DNA of 64,000 nt, taken from assembly GCF_023656545.1 (NCBI RefSeq), contig NZ_JAMOKF010000005.1, forward strand, positions 16,992 through 80,991, written 5' to 3'. The notes beneath the pieces are model-generated. The model was not told where the DNA came from and ran no database searches. It saw only the letters and a program-made list of their open reading frames with translations. Below are positions 17,638 to 25,239 of the stretch, piece by piece. Within the stretch, counting starts at the first letter, position 1; each line of letters begins with the position of its first letter. This DNA comes from Micromonospora phytophila. GTDB taxonomy: Bacteria; Actinomycetota; Actinomycetes; Mycobacteriales; Micromonosporaceae. Made by a program: the position numbers and the translations under genes.

Positions 17638-18207
17638 CGTCGCCGACCCCGGGGGACCGGTCAGGACGGTGGGAACGAACTCCAAGAGTTGGAGCCTGCC
17701 GTCGAAGGTGCGCGAGTCGACCATCTGCAGCGCCACGTCAGGCCATCCGTCGTAGATCCGGTCCCTGCCGGTCACCCCGTTGACGACGGGGAACACCACC
17801 ACCCGGTACCGGTCAACCAGCCCCGCTTTCAGCAGTGACCGGCACAGGCCGGGGCTGCCGATGGTGCGCAGCGGAAACTGACCGTCCTGCTTCATTGACC
17901 GGACTACCTCCACGGCGTCCTGATCGACCAGCGTCGTGTTGGCCCAGCTCAGCGGGGCAGCCAAGGTGCGGGAGAACACGACCTTCGGGGTGGCCGCGAG
18001 CTCCTCGATCCCCTCCTGGCCGGACTTGGCGAAGCCGGCGAACAAGCGATACGTGTTCGCCCCCATCAGCAGGGTGTACTCACTCTTGGCGTCCTCGCCG
18101 AGCCACGCGAAGTACTCCGGACCCCCCAGGCCCCACAAGCCGGGCCAGCCCTCGGCCGCACCGTACCCATCCAGGGAGGTGATGTAGTCGACCATCAGTG
18201 CCGGCAT
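17632..18207 (-). CDS. Dihydrofolate-reductase-fold (RibD C-terminal-like) protein
   Basis: 191 residues. The N-terminus (MVDYITSLDGYGA) is the first strand and Met-20-like loop of the DHFR fold. LLMGANTYRLF (about residue 47) is the conserved G-R/A-x-T-Y segment, and RTIGSPGLCRSLLKAGLVDRYRVVVFPVV is the typical NADPH-site strand-helix-strand. This sub-family is distinct from folate-pathway DHFR and is usually annotated as a dihydrofolate-reductase-family protein or RibD-like reductase; most are uncharacterised NADPH oxidoreductases. The stop lies inside the boundary of an IS110 remnant, but the reading frame is complete. Confidence 0.85.
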   Translation of the reverse strand: MPALMVDYITSLDGYGAAEGWPGLWGLGGPEYFAWLGEDAKSEYTLLMGANTYRLFAGFAKSGQEGIEELAATPKVVFSRTLAAPLSWANTTLVDQDAVEVVRSMKQDGQFPLRTIGSPGLCRSLLKAGLVDRYRVVVFPVVNGVTGRDRIYDGWPDVALQMVDSRTFDGRLQLLEFVPTVLTGPPGSATG

Positions 18208-18240
18208 ATCAATGCCTTCCGTGTCGTGCCTGCAGGCTTC

Positions 18241-18860
18241 TCAACAGCGTTGACCTGTCAACGCCGCGCGACTCATCGCGCCGCGCCATCCTGCGCACGT
18301 TACGCCGGTCATGCGGGCCCCACCGTGCGTGGCCGCCCCGGGCGACCGTCGTGCTGCTAGACGTGACTGAAGTCGGCATCTGGGGTACTCACCTCGTCGT
18401 CGCATCGGTATTCGGCCGTGGACTGGCACAGAGGGATCGAGTCGCGCTCCGCGCGGATGCGTGGGGCTGCCGTACTCCTCGACGTGGCGCAGCATGACGG
18501 CGGCCATCGCGAGGAACATCAGCACCTGGCCCGAGGTCAGGAACGCGCCGGTTAACAGGAATCCGATGTGCCGGCGCCAGAGCCTCCACGCGACCATCGC
18601 GACGGTCATGTTGTGGGCTATCACCAGGGGCGTCGAACTCGGGCGCGGCCCGCAGGTCGACCCAGCCGGCGCCGAGCAGCCACGGTTCCAGGGGTCCGAG
18701 CAAGCTCATCCCGACGAGCATCGCCAGGGCCATCTCGAGGTAGTGCCGCGCGAAACGATGTCGAGCGGGTCGAGGCAGGGGCCGGATCGTGTGCAGGAGG
18801 GCTCGCGGGCCGGGAGCAGCGAAGCCTGAACACTTCGGTCTTCTCTGGGAGGTCACGCCG
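18241..18860 (-). pseudogene. Frameshifted membrane protein, flagellar-biosynthesis-like actinobacterial family
   Basis: One minus frame encodes HYLEMALAMLVGMSLLGPLE and runs to about 18637; after a +/-1 shift a second frame continues with LVIAHNMTVAMVAWRLW, a hydrophobic helix and HVEEYGSPTHP. Joined, they look like the small polytopic membrane proteins of actinobacteria often labelled flagellar biosynthesis protein (HxLEM, N-M-x-V-x-M-x-x-W motifs). A single-nucleotide indel or sequencing error separates the two halves. The tail after the last helix is not conserved. Confidence 0.55.
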
Positions 18861-19639
18861 GACCGCTCGCCCGCATCACCGCAGGTCAAAGCCCTCCGCT
18901 CCATCCGGGCTCGGTGAGCTCTTCGGGCGCGGTGACCACTTCGCCGACCTGCACCCAACCTGCTCCCACTTGCAAGGCCGAGGCATCCAGCAGCTCCTTA
19001 CCGCCTTGACCTGCGCATACTCCCCTGCCAGGTGAGATAGAACGCGGTCGGCTGCTGCGCAAAGTCGCGGAGCACTCCGCGTGAACGCGGGTGCGGTGCA
19101 TCGTCGGGTGTCACTTGCTGCGCCCTTGCATTCCTGAGCGCTGCTTCGGTGCTGACTGCTGTCGCACGGTGTCAACCGCCATCGGCTATTTCGGCTGCCT
19201 CCCTGCCCGCAACAGAGACGTCCCCTGGCAGACTGGCTGGCAGGCAGGCAGCAGGGTCGTCCGCACGGTAATGGGCGGGACCCGGGGTGCGATCTGGGCC
19301 GTCAGCCCTGCTGCCCTCACGAATGCTTCCGTGACTGCTTCGTCCCGAAGGAACCACCAGCCGTCGATGAGCTGGGCCAGCAACGGGACTGTCTTGTTCG
19401 AACGGTCCACCGGAGTCCACGAACGTCCGGCGTTGCCCGCGCCCGTCCTCACCCAGTTGGTCACCCAGCCCGAGTGTCAGACGTTGAGGCGGAACTTAGA
19501 TGGGCACTCCCGTGACCTGCGGCGACCTGGTCGGCACGCTGGTCACGCTCGCTCCCGGGCTCACGTCGTTGATGGCTAGTTGCCCGACGTTTCACGGTGT
19601 CTTGTGCCCCGTGTGAGCCCGGAAGACTCCTTGATGCGA
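18861..19639. other. Accessory intergenic region without a convincing gene
   Basis: Short frames on the minus strand (for example 19186-19464, 92 codons, and 18886-19101) have patches of plausible protein sequence but no ribosome-binding site and no family I recognise. They are probably remnants. The region lies between the frameshifted membrane gene and the left end of the IS110-family element and is typical of an insertion-prone interval. Confidence 0.45.
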
Positions 19640-19654
19640 TGAAGAGGCGGGGCC
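19640..19654 (+). repeat. Left inverted repeat of the IS110-family element
   Basis: Fifteen bases exactly complementary to 21149-21163. The same bases begin a small hairpin: GAGGCG (19644-19649), loop GGGCCT (19650-19655), CGCCTC (19656-19661). The equivalent position in the second element at 63908-63925 has a different stem but the identical loop. Confidence 0.85.
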
Positions 19655-19730
19655 TCGCCTCCCCGTGACAGTCACCCAGTTGCGATGTTCGCTTGGGCTG
19701 TCTACGTCCACCACGACGATGGAGGCCCCT

Positions 19731-20753
19731 GTGGATGAGTATGACGGAAAGCAGATCGTCGGTATCGATCTGCATCGGCGACGCACGGTGATCGTGCGGA
19801 TGACGCAGGCCGGGGAGCACCTCGAGACGGTGCGGATTGACAACGGTCCGCTGACGTTGGGGTTGGAGATCGCGAAGGCCGGTGAAGCACCCGAGGTGGT
19901 GTTGGAGGCGACCTACGGCTGGTACTGGGCGGTCGACGTGCTCCAGGACGCCGGCGCGGTGGTGCACCTGGCCCACCCGTTGGGTGTGAAAGGGTTCGCC
20001 TATCGGCGGGTCAAGAACGATGTGCGCGATGCATCGGACCTGGCTGATCTGTTGCGTATGGGGCGGTTGCCGGAGGCGTGGATCGCGCCGCCAGCGGTGC
20101 GGGAGCTGCGGGAAGCGGTACGTCATCGCAGCAAACTTGTGGCGTTGCGGTCCGGACTCAAAGCGCAGGTCCATGCGGTGCTCGGCAAGCAGGGCGTCAT
20201 GGTGCCGATGTCGGATCTGTTCGGCACGGCGGGCGGGAAGCTCCTCGATGATCTGCGTCTGGACCCGGCTTACCACGCACGGATCGTGTCGCTGCGCAGG
20301 TTGATCGAGGCCCTTGACTTCGAGATCGACGTGGTCGCTCGGCGCACCGCAGCGAAACTCGCCGCGCATCCGGGATACCGTGCCGTGCAGGCCATCGACG
20401 GTGTCGGCCCGGTGTTGGCGGCGATCTTCGTTGCCGACATCGGTGACGTCAGCCGTTTCCACCGCCCGCAGCAGCTGTGCTCCTGGGCCGGGCTGACCCC
20501 ACGCCACCGGGAATCCGACACCACCGTGCGCCGGGGCCAGATCACCAAACACGGCAGTCCGCTGCTGCGCTGGGCTGCGATCGAGGCGGTGCAACGGCTC
20601 AGCCGCGGCCCGGTCGGCGCGACCCGGATCCGAGTCGGCGCCCGCCGCGGATCGAACATTGGCAAGGTCGCCGCCGGCCGGAAACTACTCACGCTGGTGT
20701 TCTACGGGCTGCGCGACGGGCATATCCGCGCCCTGAGCACCCGACCGGCGTGA
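19731..20753 (+). CDS. IS110-family transposase (DEDD/RuvC-like plus serine C-terminal domain)
   Basis: GTG 19731 is chosen because GGAGG lies 5 nt upstream; an in-frame ATG at 19719 is the alternative. 340 residues, normal for the family. The N-terminal RuvC-like domain starts with VGIDLHRR (first Asp), then an E in VVLEATYGW and the KNDVRDASDLADLLR block. The C-terminal Tnp domain has AIDGVGPVLAAIF, FHRPQQLCSWAGLTPR and KHGSPLLRWAAIEA, where the Ser is the expected recombination nucleophile. The enzyme recombines the element through a circular form and is guided by an RNA encoded in the element's non-coding end. All catalytic regions look intact. Confidence 0.92.
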   Translation: MDEYDGKQIVGIDLHRRRTVIVRMTQAGEHLETVRIDNGPLTLGLEIAKAGEAPEVVLEATYGWYWAVDVLQDAGAVVHLAHPLGVKGFAYRRVKNDVRDASDLADLLRMGRLPEAWIAPPAVRELREAVRHRSKLVALRSGLKAQVHAVLGKQGVMVPMSDLFGTAGGKLLDDLRLDPAYHARIVSLRRLIEALDFEIDVVARRTAAKLAAHPGYRAVQAIDGVGPVLAAIFVADIGDVSRFHRPQQLCSWAGLTPRHRESDTTVRRGQITKHGSPLLRWAAIEAVQRLSRGPVGATRIRVGARRGSNIGKVAAGRKLLTLVFYGLRDGHIRALSTRPA

Positions 20754-21148
20754 GCCTGATCCGGACACAGCCAGGACCCGAGGTCGCTGGGGGTCTGACC
20801 CTCCCGAACACGGGACGCGGTCGAGCGTTACTTGATTGACCCGGCCCTGGCTGTGGCCGCACCACTGCATGCCGCGCACAGCGGCGAAGGGATGACCGGC
20901 AACCGGATCACAACCGGCATGCCGCACGTCCATTCAGGACCTTGGAAAAGACGGCCCACACAACCCCATAGCCTGCTCCCGGCGCCGCCATCGTGCGATC
21001 GCCTCGGGATCGGCGTCAAGGCCACACCCGCTACGCGGGTCGACCTAAAGGTCGAGCCTGGACCCCGACCCTCACCGACGCCTGCCCGCACCGATCCGGA
21101 AATCAGCCATAAACCGGTCACAACCGGTCCAGCGTCCGCGCTTGACAC
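20754..21148 (+). ncRNA. Predicted guide (bridge/seek) RNA region of the IS110-family element
   Basis: The 395 bases between the transposase stop and the right inverted repeat are too long for a simple trailer and are rich in small hairpins. ACCCGC/GCGGGT at 21026-21040 runs directly into TCGACC/GGTCGA with a TAAA loop at 21040-21055, and ACCGGT/ACCGGT with a CACA loop lies at 21113-21128. For IS1111-type elements the RNA that base-pairs with donor and target DNA is encoded downstream of the transposase. The location call is inference from that knowledge plus the visible structure; exact ends are not known. Confidence 0.55.
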
Positions 21149-21163
21149 GGCCCCGCCTCTTCA
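21149..21163 (-). repeat. Right inverted repeat of the IS110-family element
   Basis: GGCCCCGCCTCTTCA, the exact reverse complement of 19640-19654. It marks the right boundary region of the element. Confidence 0.85.
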
Positions 21164-21328
21164 GGGATGACCCCCAGGCAGCCAACACTGCCACGGGAGC
21201 TGCGGCTTCGTGGGCCCGTGACCTACTGAAACGGTCCGCTATCGTCCGCCCCTGTCCGCTGGCGTCCGCCCGGTCGTCACTCAGTTCGTCACCGGAAGGG
21301 CCTGTGACGCGAGGACTATGCTGCCGCC

Positions 21329-21733
21329 GTGAGAGCTGTCCGGTTCATGTGGGCAGGTGCGTTTCTCAGCCTCGCCAACGTCGCGGCCGGTTGGAGCTGG
21401 GCCTTGGCCGACGCCGACCTTCGTGTTGGAACCTCCGCCCCTCAGGGTATCGACTGGAGCCAGGCGAGCATGTTGTTGGGCGTACCGGCCGCGGTGACGG
21501 TCGTTTTGATGACAGCCGCTATCCGTCGTTCGATGGCTCTGCTATGGGTGGGTGCCATCGCGATGGGACTGCTATTCATCCCGTGTGGTAGCGCGCTGCT
21601 CATCGACCACGCAGGAATGGACGGGGCCAGCCTCGCTCCATGGGCATGGGCCGCCCATCTAATCGCTATGTTCCTCGCTCTGCCCACTGTGGTCATCGCA
21701 CCTTGGCTGCACGGCCGCGACAGCCGACACTGA
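21329..21733 (+). CDS. Small integral membrane protein, four predicted helices
   Basis: GTG start; 134 residues. Four hydrophobic segments are evident: FMWAGAFLSLANVAAGWSWAL, ASMLLGVPAAVTVVLMTAAI, MALLWVGAIAMGLLFIPCG and LIAMFLALPTVVIAPWL. No conserved enzyme motif. I do not recognise the family; the four-helix size resembles small actinobacterial DUF membrane proteins. Upstream at 21230-21290 is a GTCCGC-rich direct-repeat stretch of unknown meaning. Confidence 0.65.
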   Translation: MRAVRFMWAGAFLSLANVAAGWSWALADADLRVGTSAPQGIDWSQASMLLGVPAAVTVVLMTAAIRRSMALLWVGAIAMGLLFIPCGSALLIDHAGMDGASLAPWAWAAHLIAMFLALPTVVIAPWLHGRDSRH

Positions 21734-21847
21734 GGCCGACCGGTGTGGCCCGCCGGCCCGGCCGATGCCGGCCGCAGGTCGCCGGCAGGCCGGGGCCGAG
21801 CCGGCGCCACCCGCCCGTCAGATCCCGTCGGTCAGTGTGCTTCACCG

Positions 21848-22252
21848 CTATACGCAACGCGCCGTTTGACGAGACAGCCCAGCCGGCCAAAATTGGAACA
21901 GGAACGACTCCACTCCGCGCAGGTTCTCGATGCCGGATCGCGGCGTCAAGGCGGCGATCCGGGACCGCCCGGCGCTGTACGCCCACACCTCGTAGTGACC
22001 CGGTGGGCCGATCCGGAGAACATGCGTGTCGGTTGGCTGGATCTGCAGATAGCCGCTGTCCAGCCGGACGCGTCCGGCCTTGCTGCCCTTCCACCCGTCT
22101 AGCAGGGACGGTGGCTCGTCCCAGATCTCGACGGTCACGCTCGCGTAATGGTCAGTGGCACCGGCGCTGATCGCCACGATGCAGTTCGGGGAGACCGACC
22201 ATTCCTCGCCGGACACCTCGTAGTCGCCCTCGTCGTCAAGCAGCACGATCAT
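21848..22252 (-). CDS. Hypothetical acidic cytosolic protein
   Basis: The frame is open from 22585, but the first third belongs to another protein family (next entry), so ATG 22252 (MIVLLDDEGDYEVSGEEW) is taken as the likely start; no strong ribosome-binding site supports it. 134 residues, beta-rich, with repeated short strands such as VTVEIWDEP and HYEVWAYSAG. Tryptophan content is high. No catalytic motif or membrane segment. I do not recognise the family; a sensor- or immunity-type small domain is possible but unsupported. Confidence 0.5.
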   Translation of the reverse strand: MIVLLDDEGDYEVSGEEWSVSPNCIVAISAGATDHYASVTVEIWDEPPSLLDGWKGSKAGRVRLDSGYLQIQPTDTHVLRIGPPGHYEVWAYSAGRSRIAALTPRSGIENLRGVESFLFQFWPAGLSRQTARCV

Positions 22253-22585
22253 GCGGCGAAAGACGAGTACCTCGGTCTCCAGGCGGGTCAGGCGTCGGGG
22301 CGTTAGATCTCCTCCGACGCGCTGATTGGCTGGCCGGGACGGGTCCTCTCGGCCACCCACCCGACACTGCTGGTGCACCTGCGGTGATCCCCCAGCCAGC
22401 GGTTGAGGATCGCTCACGTCAAGGTCGTAGCCCGCCTTGTCGCGGTTGTCATAGAGCAGCGTCTCCTGTGGGTACTGTCCGGCGGACAGCGGCCAGACGA
22501 CGAGCCGGGCGGCATCCGGTGTGTCGGCGCCGTACGCGACGAAACCGTAGCCGGGTACCCCATTGATAGTGCCGGTGCCCTTCAC
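22253..22585 (-). pseudogene. Fragment of a secreted-protein C-terminal domain fused upstream of the next frame
   Basis: Translation begins GTGTINGVPGYGFVAYGAD and includes RLVVWPLSAG and YDNRDKAGYDLD, then PQPLAGGSPQVHQ. This resembles the C-terminal (post-COAP-like) module that ends many large actinobacterial secreted proteins, whose final residues are normally GGS-x-QVH. Here the upstream body is missing and the frame reads on without a stop into the following gene. It appears to be a deletion remnant. Confidence 0.5.
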
Positions 22586-22592
22586 CGCGACC

Positions 22593-23876
22593 TCATGATG
22601 GAGGTCTATAGCCGCCCGCGCCGTCGAGCGACGCCGGCCCTAGGCCGGGGCCCACTAAGGTGCCGTCAGGCTCCTGCCGAAGCAGTCGGATCTGCGGAAT
22701 CCGCAGCGCCAGCACCGTAGACGCCACCACCAGCAAGGCCCCGATGCCCAAGGTCATTGAGGTGCCGGCCAGGTTGGCCAGAGGGCCGGCCGACACGTAG
22801 CCGATCGGAAGCACGACGAGGGAGATCAGCCCGTCGTACGAGCTGAGCCTTGAGATGACCTGCTGGGGTACCAGCTGCTGCAACCCGGTCATCCACAGCT
22901 CGTTGAGCAGCGACACGCCGGCCGCCCCGAGCACGGCGCCGCCGACGAGGACGCCGAGCATGCTCGGGCCGGTGAGGGCGAGCAGCGGGAGAGCGGTCAA
23001 CGCGAGCCCAATATGACCGACGACCATCGGCCGCTGTGGACGCCACCGGAGCACCACCAGTCCACCCACCACGGAGCCGGCCGCCATTCCGGCGGCGACG
23101 ATACCCCAGCTCGACGAAGTGTGGCCGGCGTCAAGCAGGACCACGGGACCGAGCACCGGCAGGACCGAGGACCCCAGGTTCCAGAGGGCGTGGCAGCACA
23201 GCGTCCGCCAATACCATGGGCGGGCGGTCATCTCCTGCCACCCGACCGACAGGTCCTGGACCAGGCTGGCCCGGGCACCGCTGTCGTGCGGGGGGATCGT
23301 CAGCACCGCGAGGCACAGCGCGCTGACCAGGTAGGTTACCGCGTCGATAAGGTACGCCGGTCCGGGGCCGGTGACCGCCGCGATGACGCCCGCGGCGGCC
23401 GGGCCCAGGATGCTGGCCACCCCCCGGGAGAGCCCGAGCAGGGCGTTGGCCTGCTGGAGCTGCGTCCGTCCGATCATTTGCGGCACGATCCCAGTGATCG
23501 CCGGGCGGGATATCGCGGAGCCCGCGCCGTAGCAAACGGACGCGGCCAAGATCAGCGGCACGGTGCCGTGGCCGGTCAGGAGCAGGCATCCCACGAGGAC
23601 TTGGAGCGCGGCGAGGGAGGCGTCCGCGCCGATCAGCAGCAGCCGACGGGGTAACCGGTCGGCCAGGGCCCCGCCGACGAGGAGAAGGAGCACGCGTACC
23701 GCCATGGAGACGGCGAGCACCACGCCCACGTCGGTCGCCGAACCGCCGACGGACAGAATCGCGAACACCTGTGTCATTGGCATGAGCGCATCCCCGAAAC
23801 CGGAGGCACTCCGGCCGAGCCAGAAGAGCCGGTACCGGCGATCTCTCAGTGGGCCGAAGTCGAATCCCGTCCGCAT
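22593..23876 (-). CDS. MFS transporter, probable product exporter
   Basis: 427 residues with about twelve hydrophobic helices. The N-terminus FGPLRDRRYRLFWLGRSASGFGDAL is the entry typical of the enterobactin-exporter/MFS-3 group, and GGALADRLPRRLLL supplies the G-x-x-x-D-R-x-G/P-R-R loop between helices 2 and 3. It is the last gene of the minus-strand biosynthetic operon (21-bp gap after the ATP-grasp gene), so export of the cluster product or self-resistance is the simplest role. The short 20-residue tail is Gly/Pro-rich. The stop lies 8 bp from the truncated fragment to the left, which marks the cluster border. Confidence 0.88.
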   Translation of the reverse strand: MRTGFDFGPLRDRRYRLFWLGRSASGFGDALMPMTQVFAILSVGGSATDVGVVLAVSMAVRVLLLLVGGALADRLPRRLLLIGADASLAALQVLVGCLLLTGHGTVPLILAASVCYGAGSAISRPAITGIVPQMIGRTQLQQANALLGLSRGVASILGPAAAGVIAAVTGPGPAYLIDAVTYLVSALCLAVLTIPPHDSGARASLVQDLSVGWQEMTARPWYWRTLCCHALWNLGSSVLPVLGPVVLLDAGHTSSSWGIVAAGMAAGSVVGGLVVLRWRPQRPMVVGHIGLALTALPLLALTGPSMLGVLVGGAVLGAAGVSLLNELWMTGLQQLVPQQVISRLSSYDGLISLVVLPIGYVSAGPLANLAGTSMTLGIGALLVVASTVLALRIPQIRLLRQEPDGTLVGPGLGPASLDGAGGYRPPS

Positions 23877-23897
23877 GTCCCCGTCGCGTCCCGCCCG

Positions 23898-25145
23898 TCA
23901 GTCTTCCTCGGCGCCCGAGGTCACCGTCACCTGCGCGGGGAACCATCGGCTCACCGCCAGGAGGCGCCGCTCCACCTCCGTCTCGTCCTCCCCGATGACC
24001 ACCGCGCAGCCCGCGCGGGCTGCGGAATGGACCGTGACATCCGGAGTCGGCTCACCCACCACCAGGCGTACCTCTGCCTCGACGACCCCCGCCTGTTGCA
24101 GGACTTCCTCGACGGCGGGAGTGACGAGCACCCGGCCGGGCGCAGCCTTCAGGTGGATCCACCCGGCGGTGCCGGTGGCGGGCCAGGCCGGTCCGTCCTC
24201 ACCGATGACTGAGTCCAGCCCCATGACCGAGCGGGCCCACTCCTGGTGCAGGTCTACGCCCAGCAGGTTCTTGAACACGCCGGGGATGCCCCCGCCACCC
24301 ACCCGCCCGCCGAGTTCGCTGAACACGAGCGAGCCGGCCGGCTGAAGAAACACCTCGGTGTGGAAGACGCCGTCCGTGTAGTGCAGTGCGGTGAGTGCGG
24401 CCACCATCAGCTCCGTGGCCCGCTCGTACAGCTCCGGGTGGCGGACGCGGTGCAGCAGTACGGAGGCATATTCGATGCCGGCCTTGATGGTGATGGAATT
24501 GTTCAGGTAGCGGGAGACGGTGAGCGCCCGCAGCCGGCCGCCGCGGACCACGCCGTCGAGGTGTAGTTCCCTGCCCTCGACGAACTGCTCCACCAGCCAC
24601 AGCCGGTTCCGCAGCGCGGCATCCTCGCGCAGCGCCGCAAGGCCCACCGGATCCGGCACGACGTGAGTGTCGATCGTGGCCAGACCCGCGAGGGGCTTGA
24701 TGACCACCTTGCCGCCGACGGGCAGTTCAACGTCGTCCAACGAACCCACGACGGTGCAGTCGGTCACCGGCAGGCCGGCCTGTCGGATGAGCTGTTTCTG
24801 GACAAACTTGTCGCGCAGACCCAACGCGGTGCGATAGCCAATCCCGGGCGTGTCGTTGATCGTCCGCAACAGACTCGCCGGGATGATCTCCAGCTCGTTC
24901 GCCGGCGACACCACGTCGAAGTCGGAGAGGTCGAGGCCGTGGCGGACGAGCCCGGCCAGCACGGCCTCCGCCGAACGTGCGTCGGCCACCGGAACCACGT
25001 CGTGCAGCCACGGCGACTCCCGCGCCGCGGCCAGGTCCGCCGGTACGGCCGCGCAGGTCACTGCCGCGCCGAGTGCGTGCAGGGCCCGCAGGTCGGCGAT
25101 GGGTTTCCACCCCAAGTGCAGAACGCGGAGCGTCATGTGAATCAC
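23898..25145 (-). CDS. ATP-grasp ligase (second of two in the cluster)
   Basis: 415 residues from ATG 25145; ATG 25136 (MTLRVLHLGW) is also possible. N-terminal pre-ATP-grasp domain (about 1-105), then the ATP-binding strand GKVVIKPLAGLATID, the acidic/hinge part LWLVEQFVEGRELHLDGVV, and the metal-binding segment LVFSELGGRVGGGGIPG. The C-terminal 90 residues form a further alpha/beta part. ATP-grasp enzymes activate a carboxylate as acyl phosphate and join it to an amine. As no NRPS is present in the window, this and its neighbour are the best candidates for making amide or hydrazide bonds in the product. Substrates unknown. Confidence 0.88.
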   Translation of the reverse strand: MIHMTLRVLHLGWKPIADLRALHALGAAVTCAAVPADLAAARESPWLHDVVPVADARSAEAVLAGLVRHGLDLSDFDVVSPANELEIIPASLLRTINDTPGIGYRTALGLRDKFVQKQLIRQAGLPVTDCTVVGSLDDVELPVGGKVVIKPLAGLATIDTHVVPDPVGLAALREDAALRNRLWLVEQFVEGRELHLDGVVRGGRLRALTVSRYLNNSITIKAGIEYASVLLHRVRHPELYERATELMVAALTALHYTDGVFHTEVFLQPAGSLVFSELGGRVGGGGIPGVFKNLLGVDLHQEWARSVMGLDSVIGEDGPAWPATGTAGWIHLKAAPGRVLVTPAVEEVLQQAGVVEAEVRLVVGEPTPDVTVHSAARAGCAVVIGEDETEVERRLLAVSRWFPAQVTVTSGAEED

Positions 25146-25239
25146 CAGATCTGTTGGAAGGAGGGGGCTGGTCCGGTACGCCTGGCGCGGTGACCGGATT
25201 GCGGCTGACGGACGGCCGCCGACCGACGGCGGCGGCCGG

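Larger units (their letters stand above)
19640..21163 (+). mobile_element. IS110-family element, IS1111-like, apparently intact
   Basis: A 15-bp perfect inverted repeat, TGAAGAGGCGGGGCC at 19640-19654 and its complement at 21149-21163, brackets a complete DEDD-type transposase gene (19731-20753), giving about 1.52 kb. The layout is a short 5' non-coding part (about 76 bp after the repeat) and a long 3' non-coding part (about 395 bp). Subterminal inverted repeats and a long 3' region are features of the IS1111 group within IS110. A second, diverged element begins at the right end of the window. Exact termini are a few bases outside the repeats in this group and cannot be fixed without an empty site. 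Confidence 0.8.

Noticed and set aside
19186..19464. A 92-codon minus-strand gene
   Set aside because: No ribosome-binding site or family; located in an insertion-prone interval. Kept only as a possible remnant.
19461..20594. A 377-codon minus-strand frame opposite the IS110 transposase
   Set aside because: Shadow of the transposase gene; the plus-strand protein has every family motif.
20754..21163. CRISPR-like repeat array after the transposase
   Set aside because: The repeated ACCGG words are short, irregularly spaced and palindromic; they fit RNA hairpins, not repeat-spacer units. No cas genes are present in the window.
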